A stretch of DNA of 64,000 nt from Entophlyctis helioformis (lineage: Eukaryota; Chytridiomycota; Chytridiomycetes; Chytridiales; Chytriomycetaceae), in assembly GCA_025526915.1 (NCBI GenBank), contig JAHLKH010000028.1, positions 1 to 64,000 on the forward strand. Direction: 5' to 3'. The notes below the pieces were generated by a model. The model saw nothing but the letters and a program-made list of their open reading frames with translations. It was not told the DNA's origin and did not search any database. Below are positions 11,401 through 24,250 of the stretch, one piece after another; within the stretch, counting starts at the first letter, position 1; each line of letters starts with the position of its first letter. A program made the position numbers and the translations under genes.

Positions 11401-14400
11401 GGCAGACAACCCAACATTCTCCCTGTCGGACCACAGCCACCAGGGCCACCACGTCAACTCCTTCTCATCGCAGCACCATCAGCAGCAACAGTATTTGACT
11501 TCGCGCGAGATGCGCGTCACGGTCGCAGACATCAAGTCTGGTCGCGAGCGCCACGTCATCCATCTTCTTCGGCTCATCTACCGGCTGCTCAAGCAGTTCT
11601 TGCTGGGCTCGGACGAGGAGAACCAGCTGCATGTTGCAACCCATTTCGACACGCTTGCCGAGCAGCTTGATCTCAAGCTCGGCGCTGCTGACACACTCAT
11701 GCAGCTCATCAGCGAGAACCGGCTGATTGTGCAGTCGATTGGCGAGGCGCAGATCCAGCGGTTTGTGCGGCTGCTCGTTCAAGAGCGTGATCCGTCCTTT
11801 GTGGATTTTCTGGTCGCGCTGTGCACGTGCCATGGCGCGGCTGTGCACAAGCACCAGCTGCTCATTGCCAATTTCCTGTTCGACCGCACCGGATCGTTTG
11901 CTGCCGGCACTGGCGGCTCACTTGGACCTGGAATGAGCAGCTCCAACAGCACAGGCAGTCTGACGGTCACGGGAAGCGAGCAGAGGCGCGACTCAACACC
12001 GACGGGAGACGACGGCGCTGGCAACTCCTCGCCAAGCAACATGCCGTTTCAACACCCTGGCTCTGGCGTGTTGTTTCCCATGCGTCTTGTTGGCGACACG
12101 ATCGAGGTCGAGATGCCGAGCATTTCGTTTGGCCATGTGTGGATACCACTGTATCTGCTGTACGCGAGGCAGTCGGGTGACAAGGAGTCGATCTGGGGGC
12201 AGACCGCGCCGTCGAACCGTCCGATTGTGTCAGCGCCTGCGGACAGCCGCGATGCACTTGTCGACTACTCGACCATCTCGCGTCAAAGCCACGCCATCTT
12301 CTTCCTGGCGGTCCTCCGGCTGTACAAGGCACTCTGCGCCGGGCAAAACACCATCTGCTCGGGCGTGCTGACGTCTGAACTGCGCATCGTGTCGTTGGAT
12401 CTGTGCAAGTGCGGCATCTTTGACGAGCGGCTGCCCATGGCTGTGCGTGCCGCTTTCGCCGATCTGTGCCGCGTCATCTACCTCGACAAGTTTGCAGAGT
12501 CGCCCGTGATCGCAGACTACGTCTATCCGCTGCACGCTGTCAAGAGTCCGCCCACCATTGCTGCCATGCTCGAGAGCGCCACGCTCAAGACGGATGTGCT
12601 GGATCTTGCCGGCTTCGCCCCTGTCGCCGACTGGATCGTCGACTACCTGCCGCAGGCTGCCATGGAGTACTATGTGTACAAGACCAAGGACAACAGCCTG
12701 ATTCTGAGCGCATTGCGGCTTCTGCGGTTCCTGGTGTCGTACGGCTACTACCGCGACATGGACCAGATCAACAAGCTTTTGGATGCGCTGGTGGGCATTC
12801 TGGATGGCCGCCGCTTCCAGCGTCGCGAGATCCAAGATGCTGCCGGCGCCTCTGGCAGCGAGTCTTCCGAGGGCGGCCTGTCCAGTTTAGCCGGCAGCAG
12901 GAATGGGCTGCGTGGGTTTGGCAGTGCGTTTGGCGGACTCAACACTCTGGGATTTGGCCTGGCGCTGGGTGGCCGCAGCAACAGCAATCAGCACGACGGC
13001 AGCAAATCCACACTGACCGGCAATGCGAACAACTCGTATCGCAACGATGACCTGCTCTTGAGCGAGCAGTACGTTGTGAGCGACATGAACCAGGTGATCA
13101 TCAAGGCCAAGATCGAGGCGTGCAGCATTGTTGAGATGTTCCTGGCTCTGCGAGTCGAGCTGCGAGTCGGCGTGTTCCTTAACCTGTGGGTCAAGAACCG
13201 GTACCCGCGTGCCTTCCAAGATAGCCCAAGTGCACGGTCGCCATCAACACCGTCAACACCGTCAACGCCAACCTCGACTCTTTCGCCGCTCTCGTCGTCA
13301 GTCGCGACCGCTGAGCCGTCACAGGCAGCATCAGGCGAGCCAGACGGCGATCCGTTTGCAGACACAAACGCGCTGCTGTCCAACCTGTTCGCCACGTCGC
13401 ACTACTTTGATCTGAACGAAAAGCTGACTGGCGTGCTTCTGGATCTGCTGCGCCACCAGAGCACGGGTCTCAGGAAGAGCACGCTACGACTGCTGCACCG
13501 TCTGCACTCGTCCACCGAGGAGCTTGCTGCGTACCTGTCGTCGTCTCTCCTGATCTGCGACGAGCGTCATCTGCACATCTACAGCTGGATCAAGCACACC
13601 AAGGTCAGATACCTCGATCCAGGAAGCTCGTTTGTGCTGTCAGGAGTCGATCGCCATCGCGCCGAGTACGGACCCACCGAGCGCACTCTGTCGTCGTTCA
13701 ACCGGAGTTTAAAGGAAATCTCGATCCTGTGTTTGGCAGACTCGCAGGTGGTCGCTGCTGCCACCACTGCTGATGGAACAGCCGCGGCCAGCACGGCAAG
13801 TCCGTGGGACAACAGCTACGGCACGGTCAAACCGCCGCCATGGCCGCTGGACCGTCAGGCTCAGCAGCACTGCCGCCAACGTACTCGCTTGCATCCATGA
13901 TGATGACGATCCCCACCGAGTTCACCAAACCGGACCGCATCACCCAGCTTGTTCTGCGCAACCTAGGTGTGCATCGGCAGGTACTGGCTGTCCTGCAGCA
14001 CCGCGTTCGCATGGCGCGCGAAAAGGCCATCCGCGAGGCTGCTGCTCGCGGCGAGTCTGTGTCGTCGTCGTCCTCCAACAGACGCAGCACGTCCTTCTCG
14101 CCAAGTCTGACGGACCTGCACTCCTCCCACAACAGCTTCAGCAGCAACGGACACGGCGGCCGCGCAAACATCTCCTCGGCATCCTCTTGCTCTCTGAGCA
14201 CGACGACATGCTGCTGCTCAGCTGCTTCGAGTTTCTCCGTGCCTTTACTCGCCAAATCGCGACCACCAGAATCTCGTGTTTGCATATCTCGACATGCTCA
14301 TCGAGGCGCTGCATCCTGCACGGTCAGGCTGCCATCGTGACACGCTCTCGCGCTGTCTACACCTGCTCGGCGAGTTTTTGAACGAGAACGTGGCGCTTTG

Positions 14401-17400
14401 CCTCAAGATCCGCGACAGCCAGATCCGACGCATCCTCGAGTTCTCGGCCGGCAGACGCGACGAGTACATTGTGCTGCTGCGCAAGATCATCAAGGTCGAG
14501 GGCAAAGTGCTCAAGCGCAACCAGAACCTTGTGCTCAGGCTGTGCATGGAGCGGCGTGACGCATATGTGCCCACCGATCGCCTGCTCGTGCAGTTCTCGC
14601 AAGTGCTGCGCGATGCCGGCATTGAGGACGATGCCGAAGAGTTTGATGCGAGTGCACCGGTTGCAGACATGACGTCGTCTGACTCGCTCAACTCTGTTAC
14701 CGGTGCGCAGCTGCAGCAGTCGCTGGCTGCCGCTCTCTCTGCGCCGGTCGCAGGAGCCAGTCTTTTGTATGCTGGCCAGCCTCAGGGCCTCGGCCTCTCC
14801 ATCTCTGGCACCAGCAACGGCTTCCTCTCACCTCACGGCATCACCGGCAGCGGCAATCTGACGGTGCCGCAGGAGCGCGATCGCACTCGGACACGCGGTG
14901 CAAGCTTCGTTGGCGACAACCTCAACCCGTATCCCAGCATCACCGTCAGCGGCACGTCGCAGTCGTCGTTGAGCGTGCCTGGCTCGGGCACTGGGCTGAC
15001 AATCAACACCGCATTTGCATCTGGAGGGCTTCGACAGCCAGGCGGCGGGCTGGATCCTTTGCGCTGCGCCTTGATACAGACAATGTTGCCAGCCAGCCGA
15101 CGTCGTCCAACTCGGATCCGATGCCCAGCCATCGCCGCAGCTCTGGGTACCGCCGCCGCCGCAGCCAGTATGAGATGCGCATGGAGTATTGCGTCGAGTT
15201 TATTGACATGCTCGCCTTGTGCTGCGAAGACAAGAACGGCATGCTGCAATCCGTAGTCCTTGGCAGTGGCTTGCATGATCTGGCCAGCCGCTGAACGTCC
15301 GAGTGGCCAACTGCCCAACTGGCCAACTGTCCAACTGACGATTGATGCATGTCCTGACAGATTTGCCAAAATGTGCTTGCGTTTGACGTCTGCATGGCCA
15401 TCATCAACGCACAACGCGACGCCTCGTACGCACTACGGCGCGCTCTCTTGCGGTTCGTTGTGTCCGTCTACATGATCGGATCGTCTGGCCACCTGGGCGA
15501 CATGTCATCCTACCGCCACATGTACCAAAACCCGTGGGTGCTGTCGGTGATTGAGGAGACCGAGTCGCTGCTCGGCCTCTTCCGTCGCGCAATGAGCGAG
15601 GGACGCAGTCTGCGGGCCGACCAGGACCTGTTCCTCTTCCAGGGATGCCTCGTGTTCATTGGCGTGTTCTTTGCCGAGTGTGTCCCGCTTGACGCGCTGG
15701 CAGATCCGCTCGCGGCTGGTCTGGTCGATGCAAGCAACCAGCTCGTCAATGCCATGATGCCCGTCATGAACGACTGGAATGCTGCAGCGACCGCTGCGGC
15801 AGCAGCTGGCGGGCCGTACGTCATGGAAGACGCCAAGCGACGACAGAAGCGGCGGATCGTGAATGCGTTGTGGGCTCTGTCGCACAACTGCGGGTTCTAT
15901 GGCGACTACGACGTGGCGGACTTGGAAGAGACGCTCATGGCTGCAGAAGCCAGCGCGCGCAACGAGAGTGCACAGCACGCGGCTGCGACTGCAACTTCAT
16001 CCATGGCCAGCAACGTGCCTGGCGGGCTGGGCAGCAACAGCACCTTGTTCAACATGGTTGGTGGTGGCAGCGCCAAGGACGCCGCAGAGCCTCAGCTCCA
16101 CCTGCTGTTCTTGCACTTCGGCGCCGTCCGCGCAGTGCAACCACCGGCTCGCCTGGTTCGTCGTCCCCTCTGCGGCCGTCGTTTGCCACGCTAGGCGTCA
16201 CCACAGCAACCAACATGCTCGCATCGCCAGGATCGACTCCCGCGCCATCCTTGCCGTCCGGTGGCAACTTCAACGACTGCAAAGACTGTGCCAGCCGCGT
16301 CGCTGTCGACAGAAGAGATGAATCGCGCATTCCAGGTGTATGTGGCCCAGCTGGCAGGCGACAAGGACACCATGTCGCTCATGGAGCTCGAGTTTCGCCA
16401 GCTCGCCTCTCTGTTTCGGCTCGACCACGACGGCACACTGCCGAACGCCAGCGAGACCCACCACGCAGCCGCAGGATCGAGTGGCGGGACGGTTGTCTTG
16501 CAAGCCACGCCGCCGGCCCATTCGAACGAGCAAGCAGCGCCATGACGCGCGCGCTGATCGAGCATCTGGACCGGCTCTTTGCATCGGGCGAGCTGCTTGG
16601 CAACCAGCACGTCGACAGGGCCAGCAGTCTCGCGGCAAGCTCATGTCGATGGCGACTCGAGGCTCATCCCTCCTGGCTCTCCCGTATGGCAGGCAACTCT
16701 GCCCTGAGTGCCAGTGCCGGCAACATCTCGTCGGCCGGATTCAGCGGCGCTCGAGGCTCTGGTATTGGCATGGGCATTGGCGTCGGTGTTACCTTTGGCG
16801 GCGACTTGCGGACCGGTGCTGTCGGAGGCATGGTGTCTGGAGTCGACTCTTCGCTGGCATCCATGAGCGCAGCATCCACGTCCGATCTCATGTACAATGT
16901 GCGTACTCTGCGCATCCTCGAGTACCAGATCCGCGAAAAGGTGGAGCTGCTGTCGCAGATGACGCGGTCGGAGGATCCAGCCAAGTGGGGACGGCTCGAG
17001 GCCCGCAAGCAGCGCATCCAGAACGAGCTCAACCGGCTGGGCTGCTCTCTCATGTGCGAGCGGCTGCTGACATCGGACGATAGCGGCATCATGGGACCGG
17101 CTCAGGAGCTCATGATCGTGCTGCTTGACGGTGGCAACAAAAATGTGCAGCAGACGCTGCAGAACCGCTGGTTCAGCATCACGGACGAGCGGTTCTTTTA
17201 CTGCATGGACGCGCAGATCAAGCAGGCCATATCGCATCTGCGCGAGACGAAGCAGCTCATGGTGTACAATGCGCGCAAGGTCGAGCGGCGAATGAGCCGC
17301 ATGAGACGCAGGACGTTTGGGTCTGCGGACGTGCTGCAGTCGAATGCGCTTCGTCACAGCGTGGCGCGTCAACGGTCGCTGCAAGGCGTTGCTCGGCGTG

Positions 17401-20400
17401 CCAGCGCTCTTGCCATTTCGTCTCTGGTAAGCCACTCCTCCGGCTCTGGTGCCGGAGCAGGCGGCGACAAGGCTCGTCAGATGCCGTGACCGTTTTCACG
17501 GCATCGCATACCCGTGGCGGCGTGGCCGGCGCTGGCAGCGTTGCCGACGGCGAGTACCGCGACATCCGCTCCACAATGCGCATGCTCCAGCTCCTTGTCG
17601 AGGGCCACAACATCCATCTCCAAGAGTATCTGCGTGTGCAGCCCGACAATGCACGCTCTCTCAACATCGTCAAGGCCACCGTTGAGTACCTTCAGGCTCT
17701 TGTGCCGCTTGCCACGGTCAAGAACATCCCGCTCATGATCCAAGTGTTTGACACGCTCATTGACCTGGCGCAAGGATGCCCGCAGAACCAGGTTGATATC
17801 TTCATGTGCAAGGTCGTGCCGCCGGTCAACCAGATCATTGGCGACCGCTTTGCGCAGTTCCCGCCCTCGCTGGCCACCGAGCTCCGCGGACGGGCAGTTC
17901 TCATGCTCATGTCGCTGCTCGAGGACGACACGGACAGCGAGACCAACATGATCTTTACCGAAATGATCAAGTCGCTTGACCTCAACCGCGTTCTTTACAA
18001 CATGTACGTCGTTGATTGTGGCTTGTCGCTGCTGGATATGCTGCAGCTGGCGGCCTTCGCTGACTTTGCTCCAACGCGTCTTGGACAGGACGGGGATATA
18101 CAACAACTACCAGCACGTTATTGACCCCGAGGGGTATGCTCGCCGCATCGAACACGAGCAGCGGCAGGAGCAGGCAGCAAAAGCAGCAGCGTCTCAGATC
18201 CAGCCGCTCGTCGACGCAGCACCTGGGACTCCACGGTCCCTGCATCGTGCACGGTTGCCCCGACGTGTTCCGCGCGACGTCACGATCATGGACCCAGACG
18301 CCGACTCCTCGGCTGCTGATTCTGAGCTCGAGGCGTTTCCTTCTTCAGCCAGGACGAGTGTGCCCGGCGTTTCGCGTCCCAAGGGAGATGGGTTTGTCGG
18401 CCCTTCTGCATCATCGCCCGATGGCCGCAAAGCGTCTGCGGGTGGTGAAGCAGAAGACAAGAGCCATGAGCCGTTTGTGCAGGAAGGGTTCCAGTACTGC
18501 ATGCTTGTGATGACGCTTTGGACGTATCTTGACGAGGCAACTGTAAGTGGTCGCTTACTCTTAAGTGCCATCAGCACAGTGCTGACATGCTTTCGTTGAA
18601 TGCCAGCGCGAGACATTTGAGCAGAGCGAGGCGCTTGCGTGGTTCAAGTCCAACACGGGCCGCATCGAGATTGTCCGAGAACACCAGATGACGCGCGAGA
18701 AGCGGCTGTACCGAGTCTTGTTTCCCATTCCATCCATTTGCAAGTCCAACATCCGCAAAGATACCAAGGACAGGTTCCTGTGGGACCACAAGAGGTAATG
18801 CAGAGGGTTTTGCTCGTGTTGCGTGCGGCATGGTGTTTACTCGTACTATGGCAATGGATCGACAGGACGTCTCCGCAGCAGAAGATTGAAGACTTTGTCA
18901 ATGCTTCCGAGGACATCATCTTTGAGATCCGCAACCAAGCGCGTGTTGCCAGTACGTCGACTTTGAGCATACCCGCTATGCATCAGATGGCTGACTTGGC
19001 GATACTGTGCGTGATACATACAGGCAGCGATCTGTTGCGCCGCCTCTCCCAAAACTATGTTCTGTGGTGGACTGGCGCGTACGTGTTTACGATTCTGCTG
19101 AACGTGCTCAACCTGTGGTGCATGGTATCGCCAGATGCACCGTCAAACTCGCATTCGTCCAGTGGCAGCAGCATCACCACCATCGCCATCGCCATCACCG
19201 TCTGCAGTCGACATGTCCAGCTGCTCCGTCCTGACCGACTTGCTACGCGTGCTGATCGGTCTGGCCCATTTGGCATTTTGGCTCCTCTCAGCCCTCCAGT
19301 TTACGATCGTCGAGTTGCCGCTGCTTGTCAATCGCCGACAGCTTGCACGCAACGTTGCAGAAAAGGAAAAGAAGCGCAAAGAGCGGATCCGCAGCTCGTG
19401 GTGGGCGTCCGAGAAAGACAGCGACGCCCTCGATGACGACGCTTCCGACCAGTCCGCCAAGGTAACGAGAGCAGCCTGGCGTTGGATAGATGTCCTTGAT
19501 CTAACCGCAGGACCACATGTCATGATTGCGACAGTCTATCATGTCCAAGACCTGGTCGTTTCTGCGCGAGCCTGTCGCGTTGTACCATGCAGGCATGGTC
19601 CTGCTGTCGCTTCTGGGCATGCGGCTTCCGACGCTCTATGCCATCCATCTGCTCGACTTTCTGTACCGCGACCAAGTGCTGCAAGGTGTCGTTGCGTCCG
19701 TGACGCTCAACTGGAGCTCGCTGTCCAAGACAGCCCTGCTTGGCGTCATCATTGTCTACTGCTACAGCGTCGTCGCGTTCGTGTTCTTCCGCCAGGCGTT
19801 TGATGCGTCGCAGGGCTTGTACTGCGACTCTCTCCTGTCGTGCTTTGTAACCATCCTCAACCACGGGTGAGTCTGCACACACTCAGTGCCCTGCTCTTGC
19901 GAGCGTGCATTGACAACAGCTTGCATTCAATAGTGTTCGATCAGGAGGCGGCATTGGCGATCTTCTCAGCGTGCCTGGACCCGACGAGTCCTATGCAGCA
20001 CGCATTGTGCTTGACTTGACGTTCTTCTTGGTTGTAGTTGTGTTTCTACTCAACGTCATCTTTGGGTAGGTGATGTGCGGCTTGCTGAAGACGCGCTCGC
20101 ACGCAATACTGACAGTGGTTGTGCGGTGCAGTATCATCTTTGATACATTTGGCCAGATTCGCGAGGAGCACAAGGCCATTGCAGACGACCTGCACAGCTC
20201 GTGCTTCATCTGCTCGATCCCCGCAGCCGAGTTCCAGCGGCACGCCGCCGGATTCGACAAGCATGTCCGCGACCAGCATAATGTCTGGCACTATCTGTTC
20301 TTCCTGGTGCACCTGTACACCAAGGACGTGACCGAGTACACGTCGCACGAGTCGTACGTGGCCGACAAGCTTGCCGAGAACGATCTGTCCTTCTTCCCGA

Positions 20401-21476
20401 TCAACCGTGCGCTCGCCCTCAAGCGGCGCGATATTGGCGACATGGATGACGAGCTGCGCAAGATCGAAGAAGCAGCAGCGCGACTCGCGCACATGGACGC
20501 CATGGGCGGTGGCATGGGCAGCGGCATCGGAGGATCAGGAGCCGCTGCTGGCTTTGAGCTGGACTCGGACGTGGCCAGCATGAACGCCAAGAGCAGATGG
20601 GCACACATGTCGCATTCTGTGATGGCGAGTCTGGCTGCCGTCAGGTTCCTGCAGAACTCTGTGCCGCAGCAACGCAGATCGTCGGTGCTGCCTCCGCCTG
20701 CCCAGCAGCAGTCACAGCAGCAACCACAGCAGCAGCAGCAGCAACAGGGACTCCAGGTTCCTGGAACGGCTCAGCCCGGCGCCATGCCACGCGTCTCCGC
20801 TGCTGGTCCTGAAGGAACGTCACAGACATCCAACACGCCTGTTCAGGCTGTGTCAGGAGTATCCACGCCAACACCGACTGGACCGAATACCTTCAAGCTG
20901 CAGACGCTCCAGCTGCAATCGCCGCGCGAGTCGTTCAGCGCGGACGCTAGCCTGGACTCGCTGTCTTCTGGAAAATCGTCCTTGGAGAATATCCCTGCGC
21001 GGCTGCCCCACCGCCCGTCGGTCAACATCCACATGCCGATCCCGTCGATCAGGTTCTCAACCACGAGCAGCATGGGCAGCCGCACGTACAGCGGCAGCAA
21101 CAGTGGCAGCAGACGTGCGAGCCATGGCGCGTATTCGCCCGGTGGAGGCAGCCTTCCTGGCCGACACCCCCACGGCCACCATCAGCAGCAGCAACAGCAG
21201 CAGCAGACACTGACGACAACCATTCTCGAGAGCTCGATGGTGCTGCAGTCGCCCGTGTCGTCCGAGGGAGACTGGTCGAATGGCGAGATTGGCGGTGGCA
21301 GCCATGGTGGCAGCCATGGCGGCAGTATGAGCGGCGGATCGGATGCTGGTGTGGATGCATCAGCGAATGCCGCCCAAACCAATGCCGATCTTGCCAGCCA
21401 GGCACCCAAGGGCCAAGATACGCTGGCGGTTCCTGACCAGCAGCGCAAGTCCAATAGGTCGTCCCCAAAAAAATGA
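8438..21476 (+). CDS. ITPR: inositol 1,4,5-trisphosphate receptor (IP3-gated calcium-release channel), very large
   Basis: Calcium-release channel of an internal membrane. Order: IP3-binding/suppressor N-terminus (RFLLYGDTISVLSEDSQKL near 8740), MIR segments (YYGTVIQMRNISTNKYISV; FVRLRNIATGTWLHAV), long helical RIH/RIH-associated solenoid (ending in MRMLQLLVEGHNIHLQEYLR near 17580), a membrane block (WWTGAYVFTILLNVLNLW; LLRVLIGLAHLAFWLLSALQ; ALLGVIIVYCYSVVAFVFF), the pore NHGVRSGGGIGD near 19940 with GGGIGD as selectivity filter, then IIFDTFGQI and the Cys/His linker CFICSI...HVRDQHNVWHYLFF...TEYTSHESYV. A Ser/Gln/Gly-rich tail of about 370 residues ends at 21476. Introns seen include 8931-9027 and 15253-15360 and several in the channel region. 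In the solenoid the frame steps many times, and the steps analysed are consistent with missing bases (a G7 run near 8655, then near 9640, 10400, 10860, 11370, 13870, 14200). Product about 4,000 residues, against about 2,700 in animals. Confidence 0.92.
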
Positions 21477-21505
21477 AGGCCCGCTTTTCCCCCGCAATCG
21501 TAACG

Positions 21506-23005
21506 ATGGCGACCAATATCACAAGCGAGAATGTGATGCAAGCGTACGAGCAGTTCAAAGCAACTGCTCCCCAGCGCAAGGAGATGACGGACGAGGAGCG
21601 GGTGCAGGAGGTGCTCTCGACGCCGCTGTTCATGAGCCACCTGCCCAAGGAAGACGATGTGGTCGAGAACGAGACGCTGATGGCTCTCCAGTCGCTCACC
21701 TTTGACGGAACTCCCGAAGGCAAGTGCTGTCGGTGGTGCAATCGGCGTCGGTTCGTCAGCCGTGCACACTGTCTGTGCACTGAGCAGTGTGCAGTGTGCA
21801 GCACAGCCGGCAGTCCGAGGCTCGCCCATGTGCCGGCGGCTGTGTCTGCATGTGGGCATGCAAGGCAGAGTCGCTGACCTGCTCGAGCCAACGCAACAGA
21901 AATCGCCGAGAACTTCAAGAACCAAGGCAACGATGCATTCAAGGCCGGACGCCGCATGTACAAAGATGCCATCACATTCTACACCAAGGGCCTCGCCGCA
22001 AAAGGACAGGACGCCAAGCTCAACTCGGTGCTCTACTCAAACCGCGCTGCTGTGCATCTCGAGCTGTGTGAGTAGCCTTTGGTTTTGTTGGAGGCTTGTC
22101 CATGACGGCGACAGACCACTGAATGCACGGCAGCCAACTTCCGCCAGGTGCTCAACGACTGCGCTCGTGCGATCGAGAGCAACCCAACGAACATCAAGGC
22201 ATACTTCCGCTCCGTCAAGGCGCTCTATTCGCTGGATCGCGTTGACGAGGGCATCGACTGCTGCCAACGTGGTCTGGCCATCGAGCCCAACAACTCGTCG
22301 CTCAAGGCCGAGCTCAAGAAGCTCCAAGAGCGCAAGGTCGTGCTGACCGAAATGGAGGCCAAGCGCGCTGCCAAGGAAGCCAAGAAGTTGGCAGAGGTAT
22401 CGCAGATCGCTGATGCCATCACATCACGCGGATACCGCACCTTTACCACACCGGCCGATGATGGCGACGATGACGATGACGAGGACAAGATCAAGAACAA
22501 GGCTGCTGCCTCGTACAGCGCCGCGCTTGCGCCAGCGCTCATGCAGCACCCGCTTGCTCCGTCGCACAAGATTGTGCTTGACCCCGCCACGTTGCATCTC
22601 AAGTTCCCCGTGCTGTTCCTGTACCCCGAGTTTGGGCAGTCGGACTACATTGCCGAGTTTGACGAGACCGACTCGTTCTACGTGCATTTCGAGACCATGT
22701 TCACCGAGCCCGCGCCGTGGGATCCGACCCACGCGTACCACCCGCAGGGTCTTGAGCTGTACTTTGAGACGCATCCGTCCGTGTATTACCCGCAGCGCGA
22801 GACGGAGCTCGTGTCGGTGCTGCGGAGCGTGACGGCAGCCAACTCGCCGAGCCAAAGCGCGGCACACAAGTACGTGTACACGACGCTGGGCGACGTGCTG
22901 CGCCATGAAAAGTACCGTCTGGTCGACGGGATCTGCACGTTCATGGTGGTGGCTCGTGGCAGCGACTTTGCTGGAAAGTTCCGCCGCCAGTACCGCCAAG
23001 GATAG
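21506..23005 (+). CDS. CNS1: Hsp90 co-chaperone CNS1/TTC4, TPR protein
   Basis: Cytosolic TPR co-chaperone that binds the C-terminus of Hsp90/Hsp70. Exons 21506-21719, 21900-22067 and 22134-23005 give 417 residues. Intron 1 has to be GC-AG: GAAG then GCAAGT at 21720, joined to AAATCGCC, restores PEEIAENFKNQGNDAFKAG in phase. Three TPRs follow (NQGNDAFKAGRRMYKDAIT; LNSVLYSNRAAVHLEL; YFRSVKALYSL), then a charged helix, an acidic stretch, and the C-terminal 'wheel' domain (FPVLFLYPEFGQSDYIAEF; YTTLGDVLRHEKYRLV). I chose the ATG at 21506 (MATNITSEN); an in-frame ATG at 21473 overlaps the IP3 receptor stop. Only 29 bases separate that stop from this start. No frame damage is seen here. Confidence 0.9.
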
Positions 23006-23109
23006 AGGCGGCCAGCACACTTGTCGCACCGCTGGAACTACTCGCTTTACAATAAAGGTGCTCGCGTGTGTGGCTTCGTCCGTGTCCCGACATCTGCAGA
23101 TCTGCCAAC

Positions 23110-24231
23110 ATGTTGGTCGATGGGCTCGTCATCGCCATAGCGCTCGCGCCGCTGCCGTTCATCTTCTTCTGGGGCATGGTGCTGCTCGCCTCGTCGTCAT
23201 CCACAGAGGCGCCTGCGCTGCTGGGCGACAACCAGCAGGTGGTCGACGGCGAGCGCAAGGAGAGTGTGCTGTTCCTGACGGCGCATCCCGACGACGAATG
23301 CATGTTCTTTGCGCCGACACTGCTGGCCCTTGCTCCGTATGCAGACTCCATGTGCTGTGTCTGTCCAACGGTACGTCCATCCCGCATGGCGCATGCCGCT
23401 CGGCTGCACTTGGTCCTGGCCAGGCTTGCCACCAGCAGTTGCATCGGCCTGACAGCAGACGGCCGACTCGCAGGCAATGCCGAGGGTCTTGGCCGCGTCC
23501 GTGAAAAGGAACTCGTGGCAAGCTGCATCCAGCTTGGTCTCAACCCGGCGCTTGTGTCGTCCATGAACCACGAGTAAGTGGCTGGCAGATCGGCCATTCT
23601 CCCTTCCTTCTTGCTTGGATGCACACTCCATGCGCAGCCATCTGACCTGCTGCGATCGTCTGTTGTGCTCTCTAGGCAGTTGCAAGACTCCATGTCGGCC
23701 ATCTGGGACACGCAGGTCATTCTATCCGTTGTTCAGCAGTACATGTCGCAGCACACCATTGACGCTGTAAGTCGCCAGTGCACCTGCCGTCTGGTGCATC
23801 CCACCATGCTAACTGCCCGCTCGCTTCCAACCCGCTCCTGGCAGATCATCACGTTTGACGCCAAGGGCATTTCAGGGCACACCAACCACCGCGCACTCTA
23901 CCACGCCATCAATGCCGCTGTCCGATCAAACGCCATTACTGTCCCATGCTACGCCCTCAAGACGGTGCCGTGGTACCGCAAGTTCTCGTCCATCATCGAC
24001 CTCGCCGTCACATTCGCAACCGACAGCCTCATCTTTGGCTCGATTGCTGTCACAAGCACGCGCGAGAGACGGCTCTTTGTGTCGTACCCGTCACAGTACC
24101 TGGCGGCCCGCAATGCCATGTTCCAGCACAAGAGCCAGATGGTGTGGTTCCGCCATCTGTACCTTGCCTTTTCGCGGTACATGATCTTCAATGTGCTCAA
24201 GCTTATTGAAGCGCAGCCGCCTGAATATTGA
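23110..24231 (+). CDS. GPI12: N-acetylglucosaminyl-phosphatidylinositol de-N-acetylase (PIG-L)
   Basis: Second enzyme of GPI-anchor synthesis, on the ER membrane; it removes the acetyl group from GlcNAc-PI. A single N-terminal membrane anchor (LVIAIALAPLPFIFFWGMVL) is followed by the catalytic metal motif TAHPDDECMFFAPTL, then GLGRVREKEL and, after the last intron, SGHTNHRALYHAI, whose His completes the zinc site. Exons: 23110-23370, 23474-23573, 23676-23766, 23845-24231, all GT-AG and in phase. One break: near 23347 the frame must shift to read HVLCLSNG before the first intron, as if one base were missing. With it the product is 279 residues, the family's usual size. The stop lies 19 bases from the end of the convergent SFI1-like gene. 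Confidence 0.88.
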
Positions 24232-24250
24232 CTCCGTGAAATACACTCAT

